DNA from: Tetragenococcus koreensis
GTDB lineage: Bacteria; Bacillota; Bacilli; Lactobacillales; Enterococcaceae
Reading direction: 5' to 3'
Assembly: GCF_003795145.1 (NCBI RefSeq)
Contig: NZ_CP027786.1
Location: forward strand, 1,612,001-1,676,000
DNA length: 64,000 nucleotides
The notes beneath the pieces are model-generated. The model was given only the letters and a program-made list of their open reading frames with translations. It made no database searches and was not told where the DNA came from. Of this stretch, positions 40,969 through 50,345 are shown piece after piece; position 1 is the first letter of the stretch; each line of letters opens with the position of its first letter. Made by a program: the position numbers and the translations under genes.

Positions 40969-41802
40969 TTATTTCTTTTTACGACGACGAACAATATGCT
41001 TGTCAGAAGGATTTTTCTTCTTACGTGTTTTCAATCCAACAGCTTTTTGTCCCCATGGAGAAAGTGGTGCTACCCGACCTACAGGTGCTCTTCCTTCCCC
41101 ACCACCGTGTGGGTGGTCGTTAGGGTTCATAACACTACCACGAACAGTTGGGCGCTTACGCATCCAGCGAGAACGGCCAGCTTTTCCGACAGTGATCAAT
41201 TCGTGCTGTTCATTACCAACTGAACCAATTGTTGCTCGGCAAGTTGCTAAAATCATACGAACCTCGCCTGAGTTCAAACGAACTAATACGTATTTACCTT
41301 CTTTACCAAGAACTTGTCCGTTAGTACCAGCAGAACGAATCAATTGTCCGCCTTTTCCTGGTTTTAATTCAACGTTGTGAACAGTAGTACCTACTGGAAT
41401 ATCTTCCAAAGGCAAGCTGTTACCGACTTTAACGTCAGCGCCGCTACCTGAAACAACCGTTGTTCCAACTTTCAAGCCTTTAGGTGCTAGAATATATGAT
41501 TTCACTCCATCTTCATAATGGATTAACGCAATATTTGCGGAGCGGTTTGGATCATATTCAATCGTTTTAACAGTCGCAACAACATTATCTTTATTACGTT
41601 TAAAATCGACTAAACGATATTGGCGTTTATGTCCGCCACCTTGATGACGTACAGTAATGCGTCCGTTATTATTACGGCCAGCATTATTTTTTAATGGCGC
41701 CATTAATGTTTTTTCTGGTTTTGTTGATGTAATTTCAGCAAAGTCAGAAGTTGTCATATTACGACGGCCATTTGTAATTGGTTTATACTTTTTAATTGCC
41801 AC
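40969..41802 (-). CDS. rplB: 50S ribosomal protein L2
   Basis: 277 aa. [20 protein letters not shown] at the start, and the C-terminal [20 protein letters not shown] with the conserved His near the peptidyl-transferase centre. Confidence 0.98.
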   Translation of the reverse strand: MAIKKYKPITNGRRNMTTSDFAEITSTKPEKTLMAPLKNNAGRNNNGRITVRHQGGGHKRQYRLVDFKRNKDNVVATVKTIEYDPNRSANIALIHYEDGVKSYILAPKGLKVGTTVVSGSGADVKVGNSLPLEDIPVGTTVHNVELKPGKGGQLIRSAGTNGQVLGKEGKYVLVRLNSGEVRMILATCRATIGSVGNEQHELITVGKAGRSRWMRKRPTVRGSVMNPNDHPHGGGEGRAPVGRVAPLSPWGQKAVGLKTRKKKNPSDKHIVRRRKKK

Positions 41803-41844
41803 GTCATTTCCCTCCTACTTTATTTTTAAATCAGTCAATTCAGC

Positions 41845-42132
41845 TTATTCAGCTGAAAAAATTTCAATTTCTTTTGAGTCATCTGTTAAAGCGACGACCG
41901 CTTTACGGCGTTTTTTCGTATATCCTTGGTATTGACCCATACGTTTTGGCTTAGGGTGTACGTTGAGGATATTTACATTAGCAACTTTTACATCAAAAGC
42001 TGATTCAACAGCTTGTTTCACTAATGTTTTGTTGGCCGTTGTATCAACTTCAAATGTATATTTCTTTTCATCCATATCAAGCATTGTTTTTTCTGTGATA
42101 ATAGGACGTTTAATTACATCTAGTAAATTCAT
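41845..42132 (-). CDS. rplW: 50S ribosomal protein L23
   Basis: 95 aa, trigger-factor docking protein at the tunnel exit. [20 protein letters not shown]. Its start overlaps the rplD stop by one base. Confidence 0.98.
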   Translation of the reverse strand: MNLLDVIKRPIITEKTMLDMDEKKYTFEVDTTANKTLVKQAVESAFDVKVANVNILNVHPKPKRMGQYQGYTKKRRKAVVALTDDSKEIEIFSAE

Positions 42133-42755
42133 TATACAAGCACCTCCTCAATTTGAGTAAGAGCAGTTTGAGTGGTCAATACTTTATCACTCGTTGCAAC
42201 ATCTAGTACCGTTACATTATCAGAAGTAACAACCGTTACATTTGATAAGTTACGAGCAGACAATGATGCAAATTCGTTTTCTGATTCTACAACAACCAAT
42301 ACTTTTGCATTGATTGACAAGTTATCTAATACATTTTTGAATTCTTTTGTTTTTGGTGCATCAAAATTCAATGCATCTACCACAACAAAATTATTTTCAG
42401 CAACTTTTTCTGATAGTACAGATTTAATTGCCAAGCGACGAACTTTTTTAGGAAGTTTGTAGCCATAAGAACGTGGAGTTGGTCCAAATACTGTACCACC
42501 ACCGCGCCATTGTGGTGCACGGATAGTTCCTTGACGTGCACGACCAGTACCTTTTTGACGCCATGGTTTCTTACCGCCGCCTGAAACTGCGCTACGGTTT
42601 TTCACTGCATGCGTTCCTTGTCTTAACGAAGCACGTTGCATCGTAATTGCATCAAAAACAACTGATTCATTCGGTTCGATCCCGAAAATACCTTCATTTA
42701 ATGTGACTTCACCATTTTGGCTTCCATCTTGTTTGAATAATGCTACATTTGGCAT
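42132..42755 (-). CDS. rplD: 50S ribosomal protein L4
   Basis: 207 aa. The [20 protein letters not shown] tunnel loop is intact. In some bacteria L4 represses its own S10 operon through the rpsJ leader; whether that operates here is unknown. Confidence 0.98.
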   Translation of the reverse strand: MPNVALFKQDGSQNGEVTLNEGIFGIEPNESVVFDAITMQRASLRQGTHAVKNRSAVSGGGKKPWRQKGTGRARQGTIRAPQWRGGGTVFGPTPRSYGYKLPKKVRRLAIKSVLSEKVAENNFVVVDALNFDAPKTKEFKNVLDNLSINAKVLVVVESENEFASLSARNLSNVTVVTSDNVTVLDVATSDKVLTTQTALTQIEEVLV

Positions 42756-42784
42756 TCCTTAGTTCCTCCTTTCTTCCTATCTAA

Positions 42785-43414
42785 TTATTTTGCTTTCACA
42801 GCAGATTTAATGGTAATCAATGATTTTTTCGCTCCAGGAATGTTTCCTTTGATCAAAATGACGTTGCGGTCAGTATCAACCCGTACAACTTCCAAGTTTT
42901 GAACAGTTACTCGGTTACCACCCATGCGTCCTGGAAGACGTTTGCCTTTTAATACGCGTTTAGGTTCCATTGAACCCATGCCACCTGGTTTACGGTGGAA
43001 ACGAGAACCATGTCCCATTGGGCCACGAGATTGTCCGTAACGTTTGATAACGCCCTGGAATCCTTTACCTTTACTTGTCCCTGTTACGTCAACGACGTCC
43101 CCAGCTTCAAATGTGTCAACTTTGATTTCTGATCCTACTTCTAAGCCCTCAAGCTCCACATTCTTGAATTCGCGAATGAAGCGCTTAGGAGCCGTGTTTG
43201 CTTTTGCAACATGACCTTTGGCAGGTTTGTTACTCAAAATTTCACGTTTATCTTGATAACCGACTTGAACAGCTTCATAGCCATCATTTTCAACTGTTTT
43301 AAGTTGTAAAACAACGTTAGGTTCAGCTTCAATAGCCGTTACCGGAATTAGTTCGCCAGATTCAGTGAAGATTTGAGTCATTCCCACTTTTTTCCCTAAG
43401 ATTCCTTTAGTCAT
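42785..43414 (-). CDS. rplC: 50S ribosomal protein L3
   Basis: 209 aa. [20 protein letters not shown] at the N-terminus and [20 protein letters not shown] in the loop that approaches the peptidyl-transferase centre. Confidence 0.98.
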   Translation of the reverse strand: MTKGILGKKVGMTQIFTESGELIPVTAIEAEPNVVLQLKTVENDGYEAVQVGYQDKREILSNKPAKGHVAKANTAPKRFIREFKNVELEGLEVGSEIKVDTFEAGDVVDVTGTSKGKGFQGVIKRYGQSRGPMGHGSRFHRKPGGMGSMEPKRVLKGKRLPGRMGGNRVTVQNLEVVRVDTDRNVILIKGNIPGAKKSLITIKSAVKAK

Positions 43415-43435
43415 GATTACACCTCCAATGATTAA

Positions 43436-43744
43436 TTATAGTTTAATTTCAATATTTACACCTGATGGTAAGTCTAGCTTCATCAAAGCATCAACTGTTT
43501 TAGGTGTTGGGTTTACAATGTCGATTAGACGTTTATGTGTGCGCATTTCAAATTGTTCGCGTGAATCTTTGTATTTATGTGGTGACCGGATAACGGTATA
43601 TACACTGCGTTGTGTTGGCAATGGAATCGGACCTGAAATAGCCGCTCCTGTCCTTTGTGCAGTTTCTACGATTTTATCCGCTGATTGATCTAAAACACGA
43701 TGTTCATACGCTTTTAAACGAATACGAATTTTTTGTTTTGCCAT
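43436..43744 (-). CDS. rpsJ: 30S ribosomal protein S10
   Basis: 102 aa, first gene of the S10-spc-alpha array. [36 protein letters not shown] precedes the ATG. S10 also acts as NusE in antitermination. Confidence 0.98.
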   Translation of the reverse strand: MAKQKIRIRLKAYEHRVLDQSADKIVETAQRTGAAISGPIPLPTQRSVYTVIRSPHKYKDSREQFEMRTHKRLIDIVNPTPKTVDALMKLDLPSGVNIEIKL

Positions 43745-43909
43745 TATTTTTCCCTCCTTCGCCTATTTTAAAAGTAGACATAGCTCCACGAAAATTTTCC
43801 GTCACTCTCGGTCGTGGCAAAGCGCCCGGGCGTGTCGCAACCTCTCGCTTCCTAGCCAATGAGCCCTTTTTTCAATATAGGGTAGTTTATCCCCTAAGAA
43901 AAAAGCACC
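43745..43909 (-). ncRNA. Structured leader of the S10 operon (candidate regulatory RNA)
   Basis: About 165-nt untranslated leader between the promoter at 43916 and rpsJ. It has a GC-rich core unusual for this genome: the palindrome GCCCGGGC, a long-range CCACG / CGTGG pair (43786-43790 with 43813-43817) and an inner CCG / CGG. This would suit ribosomal-protein autoregulation, but I cannot match it to a named family by eye. Confidence 0.5.
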
Positions 43910-43915
43910 TTTTAC

Positions 43916-43944
43916 ATTATATTATGCCAAGGCTTGAATAGCAA
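43916..43944 (-). promoter_or_regulatory. Promoter of the S10 operon
   Basis: Minus strand TTGCTA (43939-43944), exactly 17 bp, TATAAT (43916-43921). Confidence 0.8.
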
Positions 43945-43997
43945 GCTTTTTTTACCATAAATTTCATCTTTCAGAAAAAGTTTTCACATTTATTTTC

Positions 43998-44035
43998 AAA
44001 AAAAATACGAAAAGCAATTTCTGCTCTCCGTATTT
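43998..44035 (-). terminator. Terminator of the pdxK-pdxU unit
   Basis: Minus-strand stem AAATACG / CGTATTT with an inner AGCA / TGCT pair, followed by a T-tract. It lies directly after the ECF S-component stop and just before the rpsJ promoter. Confidence 0.85.
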
Positions 44036-44038
44036 CTT

Positions 44039-44566
44039 CTATAATATTGAAGTGATCGCTCTTTTTAAAGGGAAGTATAAAAAAGATACCAACACTGCCG
44101 TCAAGATAACATTAACTATGGTTGCCGGTAGAGAAAGAGCCGCAGTTGTAAAAGCTGTCGGAACATTCATACCTAAGTAGAGTTGTCGGACCGTGTTTTT
44201 AAGTTGTGTCATCACTAATTTAACTATACCTGTACCTGTTGCAATAAGGACGATTTGCCAGATACGCGTCGGATTTTTTTGATAAACTAAAAATAATCCG
44301 TAAGCGGCAGCACCTACAATGAAACTCTCTATTATAAAGTAAGGAGCTTCTGCTGCATAACCGTTCAATACATCAAAAATAGCAAAGCCTAATCCACCCG
44401 CAAGTGATCCTTTGACATAACCTAAAAGTAATACCGATAAAAGTAATACGGCATTGCCTAAATGAACAAAAGCTCCTGTTGGCAAAGGAATTTTAATCAT
44501 AGTACCAATGACAGTTAGCGCTGTAAAAAGAGCCACCATTACGACATTTCTAGTCGTTATTTTCAT
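44039..44566 (-). CDS. pdxU: ECF transporter substrate-binding (S) component, probable vitamin B6 uptake
   Basis: 175 aa with about six helices. The N-terminus ([21 protein letters not shown]) carries the helix-1 AxxxA-type contact motif of S components that dock on EcfT. GAFVHLGNAVLLLSVLLLGY is a typical substrate-site region. The ATG at 44566 lies inside the end of pdxK (17-nt overlap), with AAAGGATGG upstream. Coupling to a pyridoxal-type kinase points to pyridoxine or pyridoxal as substrate (PdxU/PdxU2-like), by context rather than by residue. It would need the EcfA1A2T module at 26.9-29.4 kb. Confidence 0.8.
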   Translation of the reverse strand: MKITTRNVVMVALFTALTVIGTMIKIPLPTGAFVHLGNAVLLLSVLLLGYVKGSLAGGLGFAIFDVLNGYAAEAPYFIIESFIVGAAAYGLFLVYQKNPTRIWQIVLIATGTGIVKLVMTQLKNTVRQLYLGMNVPTAFTTAALSLPATIVNVILTAVLVSFLYFPLKRAITSIL

Positions 44567-45386
44567 TTTCCGGTACCATCCTTTTTTCTGCTTGATTATA
44601 AGCACCATGCCAGATGTGCCCCACGTACGGATTGATTGACACGCCATTTTCGATACCCACAGCTACAAATGCTTTGGCTGTTTTACAAGCTTCAAGCACC
44701 GAATATCCTTTGGCAATCCCGGCGGCAATTGCTGCTGCAAATGTGCAACCAGCTCCGTGGTTAAAGTCAGTGGAAAATAGTTTTCCTTCAAGCGCTTGAT
44801 AATCTTTTCCATCATAAAAAAGATCTATCGCTTTATCACTAGCTAGACGATGCCCACCTTTAACAATGACGTTTTTAGCACCCATTTGATAAATAATCGC
44901 TGCGGCTTTTTTCATATCATCCAAATTTTCTAAATCACCTAAACCCGACAAAATACCCGCTTCTTCTAAATTAGGCGTTGTAATCAATGCTTGAGGAAGT
45001 AAATATTTTTTTATTCCTTCAACGCTTTTAGGCTGTAAAATTTGCGCAGTTCCTTTACAAGCAATCACCGGATCAATGACAACGTTTTTTATTTGATAAC
45101 GATCAATAAATTTACTTGCTACTGCTATATTTTTTTCATTGCCCATCATTCCCGTTTTTACCACGTCAACCGGACCACCGGCAAATACCGAAATTAATTG
45201 CTTTTCTAGTAATTCTTCAGAGATTGAAGTCACGTCATGACTCCAACCATTATCTGGATCCATAGTCACAATTGAAGTTAAACTTGAAAAGCCAAACACA
45301 CCATATTCCTCAAATGTTTTTAAATCTGCTTGGATCCCTGCACCACCTGTGGAATCCGATCCAGCAATCGTCAATACTTTTTCCAT
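44550..45386 (-). CDS. pdxK: Pyridoxal/hydroxymethylpyrimidine kinase of the ThiD/PdxK family
   Basis: 278 aa ribokinase-fold kinase. [20 protein letters not shown] at the N-terminus, [10 protein letters not shown] in the middle and the anion-hole motif [15 protein letters not shown] (usual GTGC reads GAGC here) near the end. ThiD and Firmicutes PdxK are hard to separate. The downstream ECF S component and the divergent MocR-type regulator favour a pyridoxine/pyridoxal kinase. The start follows GAGGAAGTGAAG. The promoter should lie in 45387-45480, next to the IS110 insertion. Confidence 0.85.
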   Translation of the reverse strand: MEKVLTIAGSDSTGGAGIQADLKTFEEYGVFGFSSLTSIVTMDPDNGWSHDVTSISEELLEKQLISVFAGGPVDVVKTGMMGNEKNIAVASKFIDRYQIKNVVIDPVIACKGTAQILQPKSVEGIKKYLLPQALITTPNLEEAGILSGLGDLENLDDMKKAAAIIYQMGAKNVIVKGGHRLASDKAIDLFYDGKDYQALEGKLFSTDFNHGAGCTFAAAIAAGIAKGYSVLEACKTAKAFVAVGIENGVSINPYVGHIWHGAYNQAEKRMVPENENND

Positions 45387-45514
45387 ATCTTCACTTCCTC
45401 GTAAAATATATTTATAAGCATCTTTTCTGATGCAAATGTTCTGGTTCTTTGAAAATAAAATAAATAACGTTAAATAATAAAATCTTTAGGCAACACTACC
45501 TTTTCTCCCTTTGT

Positions 45515-45903
45515 CAAAGCGAGCTTTGCTCGCCGAGGCAAGGAGCGAAGCTCCGCGCAGCTCGTGATTCTTGAACGAGCGGAGGGCACTTTGGAACTTG
45601 TTTCGATATTGTGTGGTTCCTGAGATATAATTGTCAGTGGAAAGGATCCACATGGGATTGTGCTATCACCTCCTGTAGTTCGTCTACGCATTTAAGCATG
45701 CAACCCAGACCGTTGTTATCATTACCAACACACTATCTGTTTCGACATTCGGGCAGGCATACCTTGAGTAGAAGGTTTGAAAGCAGCTCCTGCCTCTTGT
45801 CACTATATTCTCATAAACGAGGTTGTGATTACACAACGTGTATCTTGGGAAGCCCACAGTATCGAAGCATTTTCCTAATTTTTTTGAAAGGAGGTCCTTC
45901 CCC
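45515..45903 (+). ncRNA. Candidate IS110 bridge RNA region
   Basis: Non-coding left end of the element with consecutive hairpins: GCGAGC/GCTCGC (45519-45533), GGAGC/GCTCC (45542-45554), GCTCGT/ACGAGC (45560-45580). Further structured sequence runs to the transposase RBS. In IS110-group elements such as IS621 the bridge RNA that specifies target and donor is encoded here. The exact 5' and 3' ends and guide loops are not assigned. Confidence 0.55.
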
Positions 45904-47154
45904 GTGAAATTATTTGTAGGTATAGACGTTAGCTCGGAAAAACTAGATACATGTTATCTAACCGACGAAATGGTGGTGCTGTTAAATCACACCTATGGCA
46001 ACGACACCCAAGGCGCCTGGGAACTAAAAGAACAGGTACTCGCCTTTTACGAAACGTATTCGTTTGACCAAATCGTCATTGGTATGGAATCTACCTCCAT
46101 GTATAGTTATCATCCAGCGGTAAATTTCCACCAGGATGAACAGCTTCAAGCGATTCATGCCATTACAACGATTGAAAATCCACATCGAATCAAACAATAT
46201 ATCAAAATGTTTGATGAGGATAAAACGGATCCGATCGACGCGTTCATGATTGCCGACTACTTACGGATTCAACGCTATACGAATTCACCTATCAAAGAAG
46301 AAAAATATATGGCGCTTCAACGATTGACTCGCACGCGTTATCAATTCGTACGGCAATTAGTTGAAGTCAAACAACATTTTATCGAAAACCTTTCGTATAA
46401 ATGCAATACCTTAAAAAAGGAATTGCGTGAAGCTGAAGGGTCTACGACCGTTTTTAGTGCCGCAATCATGGAACTTTTTACCCAAGATTTATCCTTAGAC
46501 GACTTAGCGAACCTGCCTTTGAAAGATTTTGCCGAATGGCTTCAAACGAAAGGGCGCGGTCGCTTTAAAGATCCCGAAGGGTTGGCAAAAACGATCCAAC
46601 GGGCCATCCGTAGTTCTTACCGGCTTGATCAAGTCGTGAGCGAATCGGTCGACATGATCTTAGGCATCCTTGTGCGTGAAATTCGTTCCTTGGAAAAAGC
46701 CATTAAAGACTGTGACCAAGGGATCGAAGATCTCGTTCAAACGGTGCCCGAATACCAATGTTTAACCAGTATTCCCGGTGTAGGTCCCGTTTATGCCGCT
46801 GGCTTATTAGCTGAAATCGGTCAAATCCAACGTTTTCCCGATCAAGCTAGTTTAGCCAAATATGCTGGTCTCACTTGGCCCAGACATCAGTCAGGCCGTC
46901 ATGAAGCCGAGGACACACCATTAACGAAAAAAGGCAATCGCTATTTCCGTTACTACTTAATTGAAGCTGCCAATTCTGTAAGACGACATTTGCCCGAATA
47001 CCAAGCCTTTTATCGTAAGAAATATCAAGAAACGCCGAAACATCAGCACAAAAGAGCCATCGTTTTAACTGCAAGAAAATTTGTGCGTTTGGTGGATACG
47101 CTACTACGTAACCACCAACTCTATACGCCACCTAGGAGCGTGATAGAAAAATAA
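45904..47154 (+). CDS. IS110-family transposase (DEDD recombinase)
   Basis: 416 aa from the GTG at 45904, 9 nt after GGAGG; the frame continues upstream without support. The N-terminal RuvC-like DEDD domain shows FVGIDVSSEKLDTCY (first Asp), IGMESTSMY (Glu) and DPIDAFMIADYL (Asp pair). A coiled-coil-like middle follows. The C-terminal Transposase_20 domain has TSIPGVGPVYAAGLLAEIG and KYAGLTWPRHQSGRH with the serine region proposed to cut DNA in IS110 recombinases. It appears intact. The usual ISKRGN motif reads LTKKGN here. Confidence 0.92.
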   Translation: MKLFVGIDVSSEKLDTCYLTDEMVVLLNHTYGNDTQGAWELKEQVLAFYETYSFDQIVIGMESTSMYSYHPAVNFHQDEQLQAIHAITTIENPHRIKQYIKMFDEDKTDPIDAFMIADYLRIQRYTNSPIKEEKYMALQRLTRTRYQFVRQLVEVKQHFIENLSYKCNTLKKELREAEGSTTVFSAAIMELFTQDLSLDDLANLPLKDFAEWLQTKGRGRFKDPEGLAKTIQRAIRSSYRLDQVVSESVDMILGILVREIRSLEKAIKDCDQGIEDLVQTVPEYQCLTSIPGVGPVYAAGLLAEIGQIQRFPDQASLAKYAGLTWPRHQSGRHEAEDTPLTKKGNRYFRYYLIEAANSVRRHLPEYQAFYRKKYQETPKHQHKRAIVLTARKFVRLVDTLLRNHQLYTPPRSVIEK

Positions 47155-47351
47155 CATTATTGTTATTTTGCGCATTTCTTAGGAAACGACCTGTGAAAAC
47201 GCTTGATTTGCGCAGGCCTAGTTCAGCGAGCCCATTTTCAAGTTTAAAAACAGAAATGATTTCAATTTTTATCTTGACTCTTTACCACTATGCTTACATT
47301 AATTTCGTTTAATCTTGAGTATACGCATCTTCTCACTTGACGAAAACAGCC

Positions 47352-47379
47352 AATTGGACTATTTTTAACTCATCCAATT
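47352..47379. promoter_or_regulatory. Inverted repeat upstream of the MocR-type regulator gene
   Basis: AATTGGA and TCCAATT (47352-47358, 47373-47379) flank 14 bp, just before the regulator start. A MocR autoregulatory operator is plausible but unproven. A TTGACT -35-like box lies about 80 bp upstream. Confidence 0.45.
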
Positions 47380-47385
47380 AAGAAG

Positions 47386-48813
47386 GTGATTGTTATCTGG
47401 ACTATTGATAAAACAAAAAAAGAACCGCTCTATCAGCAATTGCTACACCAAATCATTGCCAGTATCCAACAAGGCGAGTTAGCTCCGGGCGAACGCTTAC
47501 CCGCTGAACGAAAACTTGCGGAAATTCTGCAAGTCAATCGTTCAACAGTGGTGCATACTTTCGAAGAATTGACCAGTCTGGGCTGGGTTGAACGCCGACA
47601 AGGCAGTGGCACTCTTGTGGCACAAGGACAATGGGGCAATCGACAACCAGCCATTTATCAATGGCGTTCATTATTTTCTAGCCCTTTATTAAAAGAAGAT
47701 CCCTACCTTACCCAGTTAAAAAATCAAAAAGTGGCTAAAGACGGGCTGGATCTTTACACCGGAGATTTAAGCAGCGACTTGATTCCTGATTTTAAATTTC
47801 CCACTATGACTTGGGACCAAATCATGCACGAAGAAAAACAAATAACTCCGACAGGTTATAAGCCATTAAAAGAACTGATTTTTCAACATTTTTTTCAAGG
47901 TATCCCACAAAAAGAACAGGATATTTTAATTACGGCGGGGTCAACCCAAGGAATTTTTTGGCTTATTCAGGTTTTATTAAACCCAGGAGACACCATCGCT
48001 ACAGAAGATCCTTCTTTTTTATTTTCGTTGCCTTTATTTGCTGCAAGAGGAATTCACTTAAAAGGAATCAAACAAGATCAAGCAGGAATTGATTGCCAAG
48101 CTTTGGAAGAGTCAATCCAAAAAAAGAAAATAAAATTATTATATCTTAATCCAAATTATCAAAACCCAACTGGACGTACAATGACACTGCAACGCCGCAA
48201 AGAGATCATTCATATTTGTCAAAAACACCATTTGCCTATTATTGAAGATGACGTTTTTAGTGAATTAGGTTTTGGTCAATCTATCGCATCTTTAAAGTCT
48301 CTTGCACCCGATCAAGTGATTTATTTAGGTTCACTATCCAAAATTTTTAGTTCTTCTATAAAAGTGGGTTGGCTTGTTGCACCAAAACCGTTAATTAAAA
48401 GCTTGGTCAACGCCAAAAAAATTATGGAAAATGAGACGGATTTACTACCGCAACTTTTAGCTACTGCAGCTTTATCGCAACAAACTTATAAAAAACAACA
48501 GCAGCAATTAACTGAAAAACTACAAGATAGAAGTCAGGCTTTTTCTGATACTTTACAGCCTTTTAAAAAAGATTGGCAGTTTTCTCCAGTTGATGGTGGA
48601 CTTTACTACTGGTTGACTTGGCAACAACGAAAACTAACTCGCAATGACTGGCAAGCTTTCTTACAAGAAGGATTGTTAGTTGCCCCCTCCTTTTTATTTA
48701 GTAATGACACCTCATCTATGAGGGTAAACTACACCCGCTTAGATAAAGAGAATCGAATGATTTTTAGTCAAAAACTGGCGTTGATTACAAAGAAGCTGAA
48801 AAAAAATAGTTAA
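47386..48813 (+). CDS. pdxR: MocR-family transcriptional regulator (GntR HTH + aminotransferase fold), PdxR-like
   Basis: 475 aa. Residues ~10-75 form a GntR winged helix (EPLYQQLLHQIIASIQQGEL, LQVNRSTVVHTFEELTSLGW). The rest is a fold-type I aminotransferase domain with NPNYQNPTGRT and the PLP-lysine motif GSLSKIFSSSIKVGW. MocR proteins sense PLP or related ligands; PdxR members control vitamin B6 genes. It lies divergent from pdxK-pdxU, with IS110 in between, which supports a PdxR role. The start is uncertain: GTG at 47386 abuts AGAAG, and the good site AGAAGGTGA overlaps it. Confidence 0.8.
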   Translation: MIVIWTIDKTKKEPLYQQLLHQIIASIQQGELAPGERLPAERKLAEILQVNRSTVVHTFEELTSLGWVERRQGSGTLVAQGQWGNRQPAIYQWRSLFSSPLLKEDPYLTQLKNQKVAKDGLDLYTGDLSSDLIPDFKFPTMTWDQIMHEEKQITPTGYKPLKELIFQHFFQGIPQKEQDILITAGSTQGIFWLIQVLLNPGDTIATEDPSFLFSLPLFAARGIHLKGIKQDQAGIDCQALEESIQKKKIKLLYLNPNYQNPTGRTMTLQRRKEIIHICQKHHLPIIEDDVFSELGFGQSIASLKSLAPDQVIYLGSLSKIFSSSIKVGWLVAPKPLIKSLVNAKKIMENETDLLPQLLATAALSQQTYKKQQQQLTEKLQDRSQAFSDTLQPFKKDWQFSPVDGGLYYWLTWQQRKLTRNDWQAFLQEGLLVAPSFLFSNDTSSMRVNYTRLDKENRMIFSQKLALITKKLKKNS

Positions 48814-48903
48814 AATAAAAACTTTAAATGGTGTTAAGCATGCTTACTTACCTAGGACAAGCTACTATTTTTATTACCCTCTCTTTTAATGAATGTTCCT
48901 CCA

Positions 48904-48951
48904 AAAAGCGCCGCAAGGATTAACTTTTACAATAATCCTTGCGGCGCTTTT
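48904..48951. terminator. Bidirectional terminator between pdxR and the PTS operon
   Basis: Perfect 19-bp stem AAAAGCGCCGCAAGGATTA / TAATCCTTGCGGCGCTTTT with T-tracts on both strands. Confidence 0.95.
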
Positions 48952-48977
48952 TTAACTATCATTTCATTTACTAAAGT

Positions 48978-50339
48978 TTATTCAGCTTCCACTGCTTCTT
49001 GTTCTTGTCGTACAAGACGTGCATCGTAAGCTTTCACAAATGGATAATAAATAATAAAGGCTACAACAACACAGATAATCGCAACAACAGCTGCTCTCCA
49101 GTCTCCACCGCTGCCAACAAAAGCGCCAATTCCAACAGGCGATGGCCATGGCATTTGAGCAATGATCGGTCGAATCAATTCAAATTTTACCGCAAAATAA
49201 GCGATAGAGGCCGAAGCCATTGGTGCCAAGAAAAATGGTAGTGCTAGAAACGGGTTGTACATCAAAGGAACCCCGAAAATTAATGGTTCATTAATATTAA
49301 ATAGCGAAGGAATAATCGCAGCTTTTCCAATAGCTTTTAATTGTTCTGATTTCGCCATATAAACAAAGTAGAAACATAAACCTAAAGTTGCACCAGAACC
49401 GCCGATAACTACATAAGCATTATTAAATTCTCCTGCTAACGGGATATTTTCTCCTGCTACGTTAGCTGCTAAATTACTCAATGTAATCGGAGTGATAAAA
49501 GAAAAGATAATGGTAGCTCCGTGAATCCCTACTAACCACAACGCATGGACTAAGAAATAGATTACCATTAATCCCAGCCAACTGTTAGTCAAATTCGTAA
49601 CAAAACCAAATGGAATTTGGATCACTTGGAAAATATCTGTATCAAACAAGACCAACAAACCGTTAATAATAATTACAGTAAAAGCCACAACAAACGTGGG
49701 AATTAAAGCAGTAAAAGCATTAGCTACACCAGTTGGTACTTCTTCAGGCATTTTAATCGTCCAATGTTTGGCTACACATAACCGGTACAACTGAACAGCC
49801 ACAATTGCCATAATGATTCCGGTAAAAATCCCCACTGTCCCTAAACGTTCCACACCGTCTTCGCCGATTTGCCAACCGTTGACGATATTAGCTTCGGAAT
49901 CTGTCACCCGAGCTACCACGCCATTTTCAATCACTAACTGCGGAAGCGTCATAAAGAAAGCAAAAACAGACAAAAGAGCGCCATTAATAGGAGACAAATC
50001 CAAATCTTCTTCATTGGCTAAAATAGAGGTGTATTCATACCCTAAGACTATACAAAAATATAACGCTAAAGCTCCCATCGTTGTACTATTGGCCAGCATA
50101 TATAGATCGCTGATTTTGAAAAAGGTGCTTTCAAAAAAGCCTTCTAAAAAAGGAAATGCTTCTGGCAATACATTTAATACTAAAAACATTGAACCAACAA
50201 TAGTAAAGGGGATTGACGCCATTCCAGCAGCCATGATCGCTCGTACAATTTTAAATTGCGCTAGCTTGCCTAATGGTCCCATTAACCTTTTTTCTAAAAA
50301 ATTGAATATTTTGCTATTATTTTGTTCCAAATTTATCAC
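48978..50339 (-). CDS. celB: PTS system EIIC component, cellobiose/beta-glucoside (Lac family)
   Basis: 453-aa membrane permease that moves and helps phosphorylate a beta-glucoside such as cellobiose. N-terminal cytoplasmic segment (FLEKRLMGPLGKLAQFKIVRA), eight to ten helices, and the substrate-site motifs LVGIHGATI (His) and FNINEPLIFGVPLMYNP (Glu) are intact. Last gene of the operon, 6 nt after a small membrane protein gene. Confidence 0.92.
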   Translation of the reverse strand: MINLEQNNSKIFNFLEKRLMGPLGKLAQFKIVRAIMAAGMASIPFTIVGSMFLVLNVLPEAFPFLEGFFESTFFKISDLYMLANSTTMGALALYFCIVLGYEYTSILANEEDLDLSPINGALLSVFAFFMTLPQLVIENGVVARVTDSEANIVNGWQIGEDGVERLGTVGIFTGIIMAIVAVQLYRLCVAKHWTIKMPEEVPTGVANAFTALIPTFVVAFTVIIINGLLVLFDTDIFQVIQIPFGFVTNLTNSWLGLMVIYFLVHALWLVGIHGATIIFSFITPITLSNLAANVAGENIPLAGEFNNAYVVIGGSGATLGLCFYFVYMAKSEQLKAIGKAAIIPSLFNINEPLIFGVPLMYNPFLALPFFLAPMASASIAYFAVKFELIRPIIAQMPWPSPVGIGAFVGSGGDWRAAVVAIICVVVAFIIYYPFVKAYDARLVRQEQEAVEAE

Positions 50340-50345
50340 TCACTT

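Larger units (their letters stand above)
45490..47230 (+). mobile_element. IS110-family insertion sequence (ends approximate)
   Basis: It contains one DEDD transposase gene, about 400 nt of GC-richer structured non-coding DNA upstream of it and a short non-coding tail. IS110 elements lack classical inverted repeats and target duplications, so the ends cannot be fixed from one copy. Weakly similar motifs, TTTAGGCAAC near 45486 and CTTAGGAAAC near 47180, may mark terminal regions. It lies between pdxK and its presumed regulator. Confidence 0.75.

Noticed and set aside
45470-45691. 73-codon minus-strand ORF in the IS110 left end
   Set aside because: It lies over the hairpin-rich non-coding end; its sequence mirrors the inverted repeats and has no family resemblance.
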